Both the position numbers and the translations under genes were made by a program. Below, one piece after another: positions 1 to 9,816 of a DNA stretch of 53,424 nucleotides; positions within the stretch are counted from its first letter, which is position 1; every line of letters starts with the position of its first letter. Below the pieces are notes generated by a model, which was not told the DNA's origin, made no database searches, and saw nothing but the letters and a program-made list of their open reading frames with translations. The stretch comes from Hyphomicrobiaceae bacterium. Lineage in GTDB: Bacteria > Pseudomonadota > Alphaproteobacteria > Rhizobiales > Hyphomicrobiaceae. The stretch spans positions 1-53,424 of the forward strand of contig JANYHF010000082.1 of the NCBI GenBank assembly GCA_025359185.1, read 5' to 3'.

Positions 1-3000
1 GGCCACATCCGGGATCACATGCAGCGGATCAACGGCCGGGATCGGGTTCTGTGGCGTGCCGGGGTTGGCCGGATCGATCACCACCGGGGCATCGTTCTGG
101 CCCTGGATGGTGATGACCAGCGTCGCCATGGCGGTGCCGCCGTTGCCGTCGGTGATGGCGTAGCTGATCGTCTCGGTCGCCGTCGCGCCCTGGGTCAGGC
201 CATTATAGGCCGTGCCGGGAGCGAACGTGTACGAGCCATCGGCGTGGATCGTCAGCACACCGCCGCCAGCTGTCGTGAAGGGCGTATCCAATACAAGCGG
301 TTGGCCAGATTGTGAGGCGCCCGTGACGATGAGAGTTCCACCATCGACGTCGCTATCGGCACCGAGGCCGGTGAGGACGTTACCTGACGTGGGTGGCCCA
401 TCTTCTGAGACCGAGCCGGCGTCGTTCACGGCCACCGGCGGATCGTTGACCGGGACCACAGTAATGGTGGCGACAGCGGCGGGCGAGGTGAGACCTCCAG
501 CGTCGGTTGCCGTGAACGTCAGTGTACGGTCACCGGCAGTCGGGTTCTGCGAGGTGTTCTCGTAGGTGATGCCGCGAATGAGCGTGTCGAGGCCGGACTG
601 TGGGATCGGGTTGGTGGCGCCCGCATGGTTGGTGACGGTGAAGGTATGGGTGGAAGCGACATAGGCGATGCTGACGGACGATCCGCCAACGGTCGCGGTC
701 TGAGTGCTGTCAGCATTCGACGGGAAGGCGTGGCCTGCGATCGTGACGACCTCGGAGGCACCGTCGGTCTCGCCGCCTGCGACAATCTTCAGTGACGTGA
801 TGTCGGCTTCAGCAATGTCGTTCACGCCGGCCGAAACGGCGACGACAGGGATCGCTGCATCGCCCTCGGTGAAGGTCACGGCATTATCGCGCGCAAGGTC
901 TGCCGTCGACGCCGCCGAATTGAGATCAATCAGCGGCTGGTCGTTGACCGGGGTTACAGCAATCGCGGTGAAAGACATTGCGTTGAGGGGGCCACCCGCG
1001 CCGGTGTTGCCCAGATCATTGATCGTCACTGTCAGCGCATCGGCACCATTGAAGTTAGCCGCTGACGCATAAATAAGACCCGTGGCGTTAGCCAGTGTTA
1101 TGTTGATGGCCGCGATCGGGGCTGTGATCGTAACGGTGCCCGAGACATCACCCATGACTTGCGCGGACGTGACGCCGCCAGCCACCGATGTGTCCAGATC
1201 CAGCGTGCCATGAGCTACCGACAGCGTGACCGTGACATTGGCGATGCCCGCATCAACATCTGCGAACGAGAGGCCAGTGAGGGCCTTGGTCACGTCCTCA
1301 GGAGTTGTATACGTCACCGGCGCAGCGACTGTGGGGGCATCGTTGATCGGCAGGACGGTGATCTGCACATTGGCTGTCGCCAGGCCGCCTTGGCCGTCCG
1401 ACACCGTATAGGCAAAGGCGACAGTGCCGCTGAAGTCCGGGGCCGGATGGAACGTGAGCTTGCCATCGAGGCCGAGCGTCACGTCGCCATGCGAAACGGG
1501 GACGGACGCGCCGCCCGCAATCACGGCATGGCCGTCGATGGCCGAGACGGTGAGGGCATCGCCGTCGGGCGCGCCGTCACGGTCGTTGGTGCGCACGTCG
1601 AAGGTGACAGATGTATCCTCGTTGGTGGACGCCAGATCGTCCGTGGCCACCGGCGCGATGTTCTTGGCGCGGAACACGAAGTGCTCGGTGACCGAGGCTC
1701 CGCTCGGGTCTTTCGCCGTGACGGCTACGTCGTAATCGCCATCGTGCTGCACCGTGCCAACCGAAGCGTCCGCATGCAGCGTACCCGTGATCTTGCCGGT
1801 GGCGGCGTCAATGCTCAGACCCAGCGGCAGACCTGTCGCGGAGAACGTGAGCGTGTCGCCCTCAGGATCGGAGAACGCACCCTTGGTGACGATCAGCACG
1901 GCCGAACCATCGAGGCCGGTCTTGTCGCCGAGCGAAACCACCACCTCCGGCGGGTCGTTGACCGGCACGACATGGATGGTTGCCGTCGCGATGTTGGACG
2001 TGAGGCCACCGCTGTCGGTGGCCTGGACCGCAAAGGTCCGGTCATTGGTGCCCGGATTCTGCGAGGTGTTCTCATATGACAGGCTGCGCAATAGCGTATC
2101 GACGTCCGATTGCAGCATCGGCGTGGTGGCGCCGGCAGCATTCTGCACATCAAAGACGTGGGTCGTGGCGTTGTAGGCGAGCGAGAACGTCGTCGCGCCA
2201 AACGTGACCGATTGGGTGGACGACGCCGACAGTGTGAAGGCCTTGCTGCCGATGGTGAAGTGCTCAGCCGCGCCGTCAACGATACCATTGGCGGTGATGG
2301 TAAGATGGGTGAGGTCCGCTTCGCCCTTGTCATTAGCGTCAGCTCCGGCCGTATTGGTGGCCGCCACCGGCGCGTCACCCTCGGTGAAGGTCGTCACATA
2401 GTCGGGCAAGCTCTTCTTCAAGAGCACACCGAAATCGTCCCAGCGCTGCGTGCCGGGGACGTTGTAAAGATAGGCGCGGACATAATAGGTGGTGTTGGGT
2501 TGCAGATAAATGCGGTCGTTGAAATCAGCGTAGGCGGACGTATTGAGCGCGACGCCATCAGTCATAGTGCGGGCGTCGGAGAAATCAGCATGGGTGGCGA
2601 GTTGGATGGCGGCGGTGCCGATTGCACCCGGATTGTTCAGGGCGGCGGAGGCGATAAACACGTTTGGATCGACCGTGCCAGTGGTTGTGAACGAATACTG
2701 GATGTACTCGCCATTGGCGATGGCGCCAGCGTAGCTGGTCGCCTGAACATTCGATACGTCGGCATGGGTACCGCTGACGACGAGGGTCAGGCCGGGACCG
2801 GCCAACTCGTTGGCGGCTGACGCCGTGAAGGCACTGGTTGTATTGGGTGCCGAGTCAGTGTTGCTGTGCCACCAGGCCGCCGCGTAGGCGAGGGTCGTGG
2901 GCGCATCGGTATTGACCGTGACATGCGGCGCGTCGTTGATGGGCGCGATGGTGATGGTGGCGGTGGCTTCCGCGGTTCCGCCGTTGCCGTCCGAGACGCG

Positions 3001-6000
3001 GTAGGTGAACGTGTCGGTGCCGTTGTAGTTGTTGTCCGGATAGTATTTGAACGTGCCATCAGCGTTGAGCAACAGCGTGCCGTGAGCCGGGCCGGTGACG
3101 GGCGATATCCCATTGGCGGGGTTGCCATCGGCATCGACCACGGTCAGCGTGTTGCCATCGGGATCGGTGTCGTTGCTCAGCACATTGCCGGTGACGATGT
3201 GATCTTCGAGCGAATTGTAGCTATCGGGATTGGCAACCGGGGGGCGGTTGAAGCTGATCAGTACCGTGTCGGTATCAGTGAGATGAGCGGTGCCTAGGTG
3301 TACGGCATCGAGGAAGTTGCCGAGCGTCGCACCACCCACGGACGACACTGAATTGAAGATTAGCCGCACAGGGTTGCCCGAGGCCGCCCCAAGGTCCTTG
3401 CTGTAAGCGCCCCAGGCCGAGGTGCCGTCGGAGTAATTCTGGTTCATCAACGTCGTGTCGTCGGCGGTGCCAAACACGCCGTCGGCGCCGCCATCGATCA
3501 CCGTCACGTTCATGGTGTCAACGCCCGCGCGGCCACGATGGGCAAAGGAGAATGTCAGGGGCTGACCTTTGGGGATCGTCGAGGTGTTGTAGTCGGCAGC
3601 CACCTGGTTAGCGTTCAATTCGGCGAAATGGATACCTTCATAGGCTGGCACACCATTGAAGCCTGAACCCCAGATCTCGATCATGTGGTCCGCAGCCGTT
3701 GTTTTCCAGCCGGGTACGTTGGCTTCTAGCGTAGTCGCTTGACCGCCTGCATTGACGGTAACCAACGTCGTCTCGAAGCCGCCATTGGGGACATCTTCGC
3801 CATTGGGATGGCCGAGGTCATCGGTCTTGATCGTGAGCGTCGCGGGCGTTGGCGCGCCGCCTGGGCCGGTCAATACCATGCCATCGAGTGCGGCGTTGAT
3901 CGCGGCCATGGTGCCTTGGATCGTCATCGTGGCGTCGGCCGTGCCGTCGCCGTTGACGAAGGTGAGACCGGTCAGCTGATGCAGCGTCAGCGTGCCCTTG
4001 TCGACGGAAACGGTGGTCTGGATAATTTGGGTCGCCGACGCATCATCCGTCACCTGAACGGCGTTACCGTTGGCGGTGGAGAACGTGATCGTGCCGCCGA
4101 TGGCAATCTGGTCGCCTGGCACGACATTTACCGGGGCGTGATTGAGCGGCGTGACAGAACCGTTGACGGTCGCTGTATCGGTCAAGCCGTGGCCATCGTC
4201 GACCGTGTAGGTGAAGGTTGGCAAACCGAGGTAGCCAGCGTTCGGTGTGAATGTGAGCTTGCCCGCATTCAACGTGACCAGGCCGCCCGGAACCGCCACC
4301 CCCGTTGGATCGCCATTGGTGATCGCATGGCCGTTGATTTCGGTGACAGTGAGGGGATAGGACTGGGCATCCGTGTCGTTCGCCAGCACGGCCACATCGA
4401 TGGCTGTGTCCTGCGTGGTGTAGAACGCATCATCGACCGCGTTTGGCGGGGCGACCACGGAGATGGCGACGGTCTTGACGCCGGATGACAAGGCGCCGCC
4501 CGACCCGGTGTTGGCATTGTCGTTGGTTGTGAATGACAAAGTGTCGGTGCCGGAGTAGCCGGCTGTCGACGTATAGGTCAACCCAGCAATAGCCGCGTCG
4601 ATGTCGGCGAGCGTGCCTTTGAATACCATGGTTGCATCAGCCGTGCCGTCGCCGGTTGTGAAGGTCAGGCCGGTGTGCGTTGGCAAAGTCAAAGTGCCGT
4701 GGGCGACCGAGAGCGTGACGGTTTCGAGCCCACCATTGGCGTCGACGTCGGAAACGCTGAGGCCAGAGATCGAAAGGGCAGTGTTGGCGATGGCCGATTG
4801 GGCTCCGGGCACCACTTCGACTGGCGCATCGTTGACGGGAGTAACCGTGATCGTTGCAACCGCGTCGGGCGAAGTGAGGCCGGTCGAATCGGTGGCGCTG
4901 AACGTAAATGTGCCGCTGCCGGCGGTCGGGTTCTGGCTGATGTTTTCATAGGTGATGCTCTTGATCAGGGTGTCGAGATCACCCTGGGCCATGGCCCCAC
5001 CACCAACTTTGGTAATGGTGAACTCGCCGGTTGAAGCCGCAAAGCCGATGCTGATGTTCGTGCCGCCGGAAGTCGTCGTCTGCGTTGAATCCGTTGCAAG
5101 ATCAAATGTCTTGCCGCCGATGGCGACGTGATCGGAGGCCCCATCATGGAAGCCGGCGGCGACAATGGCCATGCTGGTGACGTCGTTCTCGCCGCGATCA
5201 TTGAAATCGCCGGTAGACTTGGCGACTGCGACTGGCGCGCCGCCTTCCGTGAAGGTTACGGCATTGCCACGGTTGGCATCGGCCCAAGTCGCCGTCGAGT
5301 TGAGATCGATAATGGGAACGTGCACTTCGGTGATCACCGGCGTATCTGCGACGGTTTCGAAATTGCCGTCCATCACGTAGCCGCGGCCGCCGATGACTGA
5401 GGTATAGGTAGCCGTCCAGGAACTGATACCATCGAGATCGTACAACACCCGCTGATTGGGCAGATTGTTTGTGTTGCCCGTGACAGTCGATGCCGCCTTC
5501 AACGTCAAACCATTATCTGTGATTCCCAGAACGGTACCGGCATTGAGCCGATACGACGTCACGACATTTCGGTCAAACGTCACGCTCTCGCCAATATCCG
5601 TGCCATCGATGTCGCCTATGCTGAGATGGGCGTTGCCGCTCAAGGCTGTTGTGGTCCCTGCCTGGAAGACCTCCCACTTGACGATCGCATTGGCATTGGC
5701 CGTTGTTAGAACAAGGGTCGGATCGTTGGCGGAGTAGCCCTGGCCGGTAAGATCCCTCGTGAAGTCAATGGTGCCCGTGCCGCCGACGACCGTTGCCTTC
5801 AAATCTAACGCCTGGCCGCCAGTCCCCAGAGTGCCAGCGTTGTGCCAGATGGCATAGGAACCAATACCAGTGTCGTTGCCGACCACAGAATCTGGAATGC
5901 CTTGGACTTTGATGATCAGGTCGGTGCTTAACGGGGCAGTGTTGGTGGTAAGTTCGTGCTGCCAATCAGGTGCTGCAATCAAGGCGGTCTCTACCGTGCC

Positions 6001-6747
6001 GACTTTGTCTTCAAGTGTCCAGTTACCGCCCTGCTCCGCCGAACCCGTGAGATCCGTAGACGCTGCAACATCACGGTGTGTCAACTCCGCGAACTTGTGC
6101 AAGAAGGCATCACCACTGGCGCCCTTGGCGACATCGCAGCCATAGATGAGAATATCGCCGCCGGAATGCAGCGCCTCACCGATGGCATCAAGTTCCGTAT
6201 CAGCCGCATTGAGCGAGGCAGACGTGTAGGTTGCATTGCCCAAATGCAGCTTGCCGGCCTCGCCATGCGAGACGATATGGATGGCATCGAGCCCCGTGCG
6301 CCCCTGCAGGAATTGTGCGATCTGGCCGAGTCCATCCTTGCCCGGATCGAGCATGACAATTTCGGCGCTGGTGCCGATGGCCTTTTCGATGGTGGCCGGA
6401 TCTTCGACATTGGCATCGATAAAGACAACGACTTTGGCGGTTGCATCACCCTGGATGACGACGGGGCCATCCATATGCGCGCCGAGGCCCGCGATTTCGA
6501 AGCTGATTCCAGCGCCCGCGCCCGTTTCGGTCGCTGGGTGAGTGGCATCGGCAGCATCGTGGTGTTCCACAGCGAGCGGATCGCTATGCAGGGCGTGGAC
6601 GGCCGTATCGACAGCGGCCGCATCGAACATGATGCGCGGCTCCAGGCGACGCAGCAGGGTCTCGGAGCGAAGGCCCGCAAAGGCGTTCGGGCGCTTTGGG
6701 GCTGATGCGGGGGCAGATTGCGGACGGTTGATGGAATCAAAGGCCAT
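1..6747 (-). CDS. Giant DUF4347 / cadherin-like repeat surface protein (C-terminus outside window)
   Basis: One uninterrupted leftward frame of 2249 codons starts at ATG 6747 behind an AGGAG site and is still open at base 1. Residues 1-45 hold an LEPRIMFDAA motif, typical of very large exported repeat proteins. A DUF4347 domain follows at about residues 75-250, with a VSHG histidine motif and a YGCDV cysteine motif. The rest is tandem Ig/cadherin/VCBS-like repeats, mostly ending in a VNDAP-type linker (for example TPVNDAP, VPVNDPP), with GNVLSNDTDPDG and GYSGTDTLSFT segments. A jelly-roll-like domain (NGGFE ... IEIWGSGFNG) is encoded at about 3290-3800. Family knowledge suggests secretion by a type I system and a role in adhesion or biofilm. 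The secretion signal would lie beyond the window. There is no classical N-terminal signal peptide. Acidic, Thr/Asp-rich composition fits an extracellular calcium-binding protein. Confidence 0.9.
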   Translation of the reverse strand, partial: MAFDSINRPQSAPASAPKRPNAFAGLRSETLLRRLEPRIMFDAAAVDTAVHALHSDPLAVEHHDAADATHPATETGAGAGISFEIAGLGAHMDGPVVIQGDATAKVVVFIDANVEDPATIEKAIGTSAEIVMLDPGKDGLGQIAQFLQGRTGLDAIHIVSHGEAGKLHLGNATYTSASLNAADTELDAIGEALHSGGDILIYGCDVAKGASGDAFLHKFAELTHRDVAASTDLTGSAEQGGNWTLEDKVGTVETALIAAPDWQHELTTNTAPLSTDLIIKVQGIPDSVVGNDTGIGSYAIWHNAGTLGTGGQALDLKATVVGGTGTIDFTRDLTGQGYSANDPTLVLTTANANAIVKWEVFQAGTTTALSGNAHLSIGDIDGTDIGESVTFDRNVVTSYRLNAGTVLGITDNGLTLKAASTVTGNTNNLPNQRVLYDLDGISSWTATYTSVIGGRGYVMDGNFETVADTPVITEVHVPIIDLNSTATWADANRGNAVTFTEGGAPVAVAKSTGDFNDRGENDVTSMAIVAAGFHDGASDHVAIGGKTFDLATDSTQTTTSGGTNISIGFAASTGEFTITKVGGGAMAQGDLDTLIKSITYENISQNPTAGSGTFTFSATDSTGLTSPDAVATITVTPVNDAPVEVVPGAQSAIANTALSISGLSVSDVDANGGLETVTLSVAHGTLTLPTHTGLTFTTGDGTADATMVFKGTLADIDAAIAGLTYTSTAGYSGTDTLSFTTNDNANTGSGGALSSGVKTVAISVVAPPNAVDDAFYTTQDTAIDVAVLANDTDAQSYPLTVTEINGHAITNGDPTGVAVPGGLVTLNAGKLTFTPNAGYLGLPTFTYTVDDGHGLTDTATVNGSVTPLNHAPVNVVPGDQIAIGGTITFSTANGNAVQVTDDASATQIIQTTVSVDKGTLTLHQLTGLTFVNGDGTADATMTIQGTMAAINAALDGMVLTGPGGAPTPATLTIKTDDLGHPNGEDVPNGGFETTLVTVNAGGQATTLEANVPGWKTTAADHMIEIWGSGFNGVPAYEGIHFAELNANQVAADYNTSTIPKGQPLTFSFAHRGRAGVDTMNVTVIDGGADGVFGTADDTTLMNQNYSDGTSAWGAYSKDLGAASGNPVRLIFNSVSSVGGATLGNFLDAVHLGTAHLTDTDTVLISFNRPPVANPDSYNSLEDHIVTGNVLSNDTDPDGNTLTVVDADGNPANGISPVTGPAHGTLLLNADGTFKYYPDNNYNGTDTFTYRVSDGNGGTAEATATITIAPINDAPHVTVNTDAPTTLAYAAAWWHSNTDSAPNTTSAFTASAANELAGPGLTLVVSGTHADVSNVQATSYAGAIANGEYIQYSFTTTGTVDPNVFIASAALNNPGAIGTAAIQLATHADFSDARTMTDGVALNTSAYADFNDRIYLQPNTTYYVRAYLYNVPGTQRWDDFGVLLKKSLPDYVTTFTEGDAPVAATNTAGADANDKGEADLTHLTITANGIVDGAAEHFTIGSKAFTLSASSTQSVTFGATTFSLAYNATTHVFDVQNAAGATTPMLQSDVDTLLRSLSYENTSQNPGTNDRTFAVQATDSGGLTSNIATATIHVVPVNDPPEVVVSLGDKTGLDGSAVLIVTKGAFSDPEGDTLTFSATGLPLGLSIDAATGKITGTLHADASVGTVQHDGDYDVAVTAKDPSGASVTEHFVFRAKNIAPVATDDLASTNEDTSVTFDVRTNDRDGAPDGDALTVSAIDGHAVIAGGASVPVSHGDVTLGLDGKLTFHPAPDFSGTVAFAYTVSDGQGGLATANVQITVLPINDAPTVAAPVTYTTPEDVTKALTGLSFADVDAGIANVTVTLSVAHGTLDLDTSVAGGVTSAQVMGDVSGTVTITAPIAAINITLANATGLIYASAANFNGADALTVTINDLGNTGAGGPLNAMSFTAIAVTPVNDQPLIDLNSAASTADLARDNAVTFTEGDAAIPVVAVSAGVNDIAEADITSLKIVAGGETDGASEVVTIAGHAFPSNADSTQTATVGGSSVSIAYVASTHTFTVTNHAGATNPIPQSGLDTLIRGITYENTSQNPTAGDRTLTFTATDAGGLTSPAAVATITVVPVNDPPVAVNDAGSVSEDGPPTSGNVLTGLGADSDVDGGTLIVTGASQSGQPLVLDTPFTTAGGGVLTIHADGSYTFAPGTAYNGLTQGATATETISYAITDGNGGTAMATLVITIQGQNDAPVVIDPANPGTPQNPIPAVDPLHVIPDVA

Positions 6748-7069
6748 AGCGGTATCTCCTGGGGTCGAAGGGTGCGATCCGGTGCGCGAGGCCCGGCTTC
6801 ATGCCGGAAAACGCGCCCAGAGCGGTTTTGAAAACTCTTGTTGCAACCTATAGTTGCAGTATTGGTCGTAAATATTTTGTGAATGTACGTTCGCAACATG
6901 CGGATATGATGAGATTTTTCTCGGGCGTTACGCTTGGCCTGCCGGACCGGCCAGGAGGGCGTCGCGGCATTGTGGCCCGGGCCGGGCGCTTGGCTTGCAG
7001 GCCCTCAGCCGGGGGCGCATAGTTTGGGGCAACGCCCCCCACAACCATCATCAGCAGCTTGTCCCGACC
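6748..7069. promoter_or_regulatory. Divergent intergenic region between the giant protein and the photolyase
   Basis: This 322-base spacer contains no convincing gene. Its centre, about 6825-6925, is clearly more AT-rich than the surroundings and holds short inverted motifs (TTGCAAC facing GTTGCA near 6840-6857). That makes it the likely promoter and regulator zone for the leftward giant gene. No clear -35/-10 pair could be assigned by eye. Confidence 0.4.
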
Positions 7070-8521
7070 ATGCCGCACGCCCCCATTCTTGTCTGGTTCC
7101 AAAGTGATCTGCGGTTAGCGGATCATCGGGCCTTGCAGGCGGCCTTGGCTGCGGGGGCACCAGTCATTCCAGTGTTCATCCTTGATGATTCGGCAGCTGG
7201 CAGCTGGGTGCCCGGCGGCGCCTCCCGCTGGTGGCTGCATGGCAGCCTGACGTCGCTCGCTCGCGATCTTGAACACCGCGGCAGCCGCCTCATTCTGCGC
7301 CGTGGCGGCACGCTGGCCGAGTTGCATAAACTGGTGACGGAGACCGGAGCGTTGGCGGTGCATTTTTCGCGGCGCTATGAGCCGGCGGCCCGGATGCTGG
7401 AAGATGAGGTGAAAAGCGGGCTGGATCCCATCGGTGTGGCCTGCAAGCGATTTGGCGGGTCGCTGCTGTTCGAACCAGAGTCGGTCCGCTCAAAGACCAA
7501 TGATGTCTATAAGGTGTTCACGCCGTTCTGGCGGGCGGCCTGCGCGGGTGACACGCCACGGCTGGCCGCGGCGGCACCCAAGCGGCTTCCAACTCCGGCA
7601 ACATGGCCCGTTAGCGACAAGCTCGAAACGTGGGGCCTGCTGCCAACATCGCCCGATTGGGCCGGTGGATTGCGCGACGGCTGGACGCCTGGCGAAACCG
7701 GCGCACAAGAGCAGCTGACGCTGTTCATGGCCGATGCGCTCACCGCCTACAAGGAAGACCGCGACCGGCCAGACCGTCCGGGCACGTCGCGCCTGTCGCC
7801 GCATCTGCATTTTGGCGAGATAAGCCCGGCCATGATCTGGCACGAGATCAAAGCCACGCAGACCATGCAGCCCAGAACCGAGGCGAGCGCTGCCAAATTC
7901 CTTGCCGAAATCGGCTGGCGCGAGTTCTCCTATCATCTGTTGTTCAATTTCCCGCATCTGCCAGAGACGGCGTTCCGCGCCGATTTCGCGGGCTTTCCGT
8001 GGCGCGATGATGCTGCGCGCTTGCGGGCCTGGCAGCGCGGCGAGACGGGCTATCCCATTGTCGATGCGGGAATGCGGCAGCTGCGCCAGACCGGCTGGAT
8101 GCACAACCGTGTGCGGATGGTGGTTGCGTCGTTCCTGGTCAAGCACCTGCTCATCCCCTGGCAAGCGGGCGAGGCGTGGTTCTGGGACAATCTCGTCGAC
8201 GCTGACCTCGCCAGCAACGCCGCAAGCTGGCAGTGGGTGGCGGGCTGCGGGGCCGACGCCGCGCCCTATTTCCGCATCTTCAATCCAATGACGCAGGGCG
8301 AGAAATTCGATCCTGATGGCGGCTATGTGCGGACGTTTGTGCCCGAACTCGCCAAACTGCGGACGGACTACATCCATGCTCCGTGGACGGCGCCGGCGCT
8401 GGAACTGGCGGCCGCCGGCATCAAACTCGGCAAAACCTACCCTCACCCGATAGTCGATCACAGCGAAGCACGCGATGCCGCGCTGGCCGCCTTCCAATCG
8501 CTCAAGGTGGCGGCCAGCTAA
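7070..8521 (+). CDS. phrB: Deoxyribodipyrimidine photolyase (class I CPD photolyase family)
   Basis: The 483-residue protein matches the usual length of bacterial CPD photolyases, flavoproteins that use blue light to split cyclobutane pyrimidine dimers. It has the N-terminal Rossmann-like antenna domain (ILVWFQSDLRLADHRAL) and the helical FAD domain with SRLSPHLHFGEIS, YPIVDAGMRQL, GWMHNRVRM, the NAASWQW segment and the FNPMTQGEKFD tail motif. The ATG at 7070 is chosen because the family begins right before the first strand. Earlier in-frame starts would add unrelated residues. No strong Shine-Dalgarno site is visible. It diverges from the giant surface gene and stands alone. A cryptochrome assignment is less likely given the full set of photolyase motifs. 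Confidence 0.95.
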   Translation: MPHAPILVWFQSDLRLADHRALQAALAAGAPVIPVFILDDSAAGSWVPGGASRWWLHGSLTSLARDLEHRGSRLILRRGGTLAELHKLVTETGALAVHFSRRYEPAARMLEDEVKSGLDPIGVACKRFGGSLLFEPESVRSKTNDVYKVFTPFWRAACAGDTPRLAAAAPKRLPTPATWPVSDKLETWGLLPTSPDWAGGLRDGWTPGETGAQEQLTLFMADALTAYKEDRDRPDRPGTSRLSPHLHFGEISPAMIWHEIKATQTMQPRTEASAAKFLAEIGWREFSYHLLFNFPHLPETAFRADFAGFPWRDDAARLRAWQRGETGYPIVDAGMRQLRQTGWMHNRVRMVVASFLVKHLLIPWQAGEAWFWDNLVDADLASNAASWQWVAGCGADAAPYFRIFNPMTQGEKFDPDGGYVRTFVPELAKLRTDYIHAPWTAPALELAAAGIKLGKTYPHPIVDHSEARDAALAAFQSLKVAAS

Positions 8522-8678
8522 CTCTCGGGTTGGATGCCTGCCTCAGCTGGCCGGTGCGAAGGCGTAGCCGTCGCCATCCTTGGCAATGGTGCCCGCGGCC
8601 GGATAGGCAGGTCGGATCATCCATTGTCACGCATAAGTGAATGCGGATGCATGGATTGGCGGAAGGCAGTTGCGTTGC

Positions 8679-9161
8679 CTACAACGCCAAGGTGAGGTAC
8701 CGCACCGTTTTGTTGCGCCCCGGAAGCTCGGCGCGGCCAACTTCGGCAAAGCCCAGCGTGGCGTGGAAGGCATCGGACGCCGGGTTGGGCGGCTGGCTGT
8801 TGATCTCGCAGCACAGGATCGAGTGTCCAGCGGCTTTGGCGGCGGCACACAGATCGGCGTAGAGCGCACGCGCTAACCCGCGGCCCTGCGCGTGGCCAGC
8901 GACAATGACGCGGTCGATGTAGACAAAGCGCGGATAGCGCTGATGGAACCAGGAGAAGTTGGGGTTGTCATAGGCGGCCGTCTGGTCGAGGGCGATCAAT
9001 AGCGCGCCGGCCGGGCGGATGATGCGGGTGCGGAAGGATGTCGCAATGAGGGCGGCGAGTGCGTCTGCAGTCAGAAACGAGGTCTCGACGGCGTGGGCGT
9101 TGTTGAGGGCGAGCAACGCGGCCATGTCTTGGATCGCGGGAAGATCAAGATCGCAATGCAT
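8679..9161 (-). CDS. GNAT family N-acetyltransferase
   Basis: A 160-residue single-domain GNAT acetyltransferase. The acetyl-CoA binding loop of motif A is visible as AQGRGLARALY, preceded by the strand FVYIDRVIVAGHA, and the C-terminal half ends with AFHATLGFAEVGR as in many GNAT proteins. The ATG at 9161 is supported by AAAGGA about eight bases upstream. Upstream in-frame ATGs would add 42 residues with no family resemblance. The substrate cannot be told. The gene is convergent with the photolyase gene and divergent from the small secreted gene at 9363. Confidence 0.85.
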   Translation of the reverse strand: MHCDLDLPAIQDMAALLALNNAHAVETSFLTADALAALIATSFRTRIIRPAGALLIALDQTAAYDNPNFSWFHQRYPRFVYIDRVIVAGHAQGRGLARALYADLCAAAKAAGHSILCCEINSQPPNPASDAFHATLGFAEVGRAELPGRNKTVRYLTLAL

Positions 9162-9362
9162 TCGGCGTCCTTTGCGGGCGCATGGTTGTGATTGAGGTGG
9201 AACCCAATCTGGATTAATTCGCGGCCGCGCGGCGCACATTAAGTAAGCGGAGTGAGTGGAACATTCCATCCAATCGGAAAAGTACAAACTGTCTTTGAAC
9301 CAGTTGGCACCGCATAACGACCCATTGGGCAGACGAGCGACATTCTTTCAGGGAGACTGCAC

Positions 9363-9674
9363 ATGAAAACCGCCTCAGCCCGTACCTTCACCAGATTGGC
9401 ACTCGCGGCCAGCGCCTGCGCCCTCGCCACAGCTCTTTCGTTCGGCACAGCCGGAGCCACCTCGAAAGGCAACGGCGCGTCCATTGACTCAAACTGCGAA
9501 GTGGTCAGCGCCGGCAACTATTATTGCACCATAGACGGCAAGGGATACTACTGCACCACCGGCACAAGCCCTGACAAGAACAAGGACTGCATGGCAGCGG
9601 CCAAGAAAGGCAAGCCCGGCCTCCCCACTATCCAGTCAATTCCGGGTGCGACCAAACTGAAAAAGGCCAACTAG
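9363..9674 (+). CDS. Small secreted Cys-containing protein, family member 1
   Basis: A 103-residue protein with a signal peptide of about 32 residues (charged start, Ala/Leu core, cleavage near AGA-TSK). The mature part has four cysteines arranged as C-x8-YYC-x(ID)GKGYYC-x-T then C, and a Lys-rich end. GGGAG lies ahead of the ATG. The next two genes encode relatives with the same spacing of YYC and Cys. The family is not recognised and no function is proposed beyond export to the periplasm or outside, where the cysteines could form two disulfides. Confidence 0.8.
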   Translation: MKTASARTFTRLALAASACALATALSFGTAGATSKGNGASIDSNCEVVSAGNYYCTIDGKGYYCTTGTSPDKNKDCMAAAKKGKPGLPTIQSIPGATKLKKAN

Positions 9675-9816
9675 CGTCCACTTTTGAATGTTCAATCCAA
9701 TCGCTGCAACCCCGCTTCGGCTCGCCACCTGTACACAAAAGGCAGGCGGGAGCGCGGGAGCTACGATTGGGGGGTAGACGCCGGTTCTGCGCCAATGTCA
9801 CTTCAGGAAGTCACCG

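Noticed and set aside
6081-6899. Leftward 272-codon frame overlapping the start of the giant protein
   Set aside because: Arg/Pro/Ser-rich translation typical of a shifted frame. The DUF4347 frame is the coding one.
7490-8497. Long minus-strand frame of 335 codons opposite the photolyase
   Set aside because: It lies fully within a gene with clear photolyase motifs and has composition of an antisense shadow in GC-rich DNA.
8543-8620. A 25-residue leftward frame (IRPAYPAAGTIAKDGDGYAF-like) that reads like the end of an enzyme
   Set aside because: A stop codon lies just upstream in the same frame and no start or longer similarity is visible. At most it is a tiny gene remnant, too short to call.
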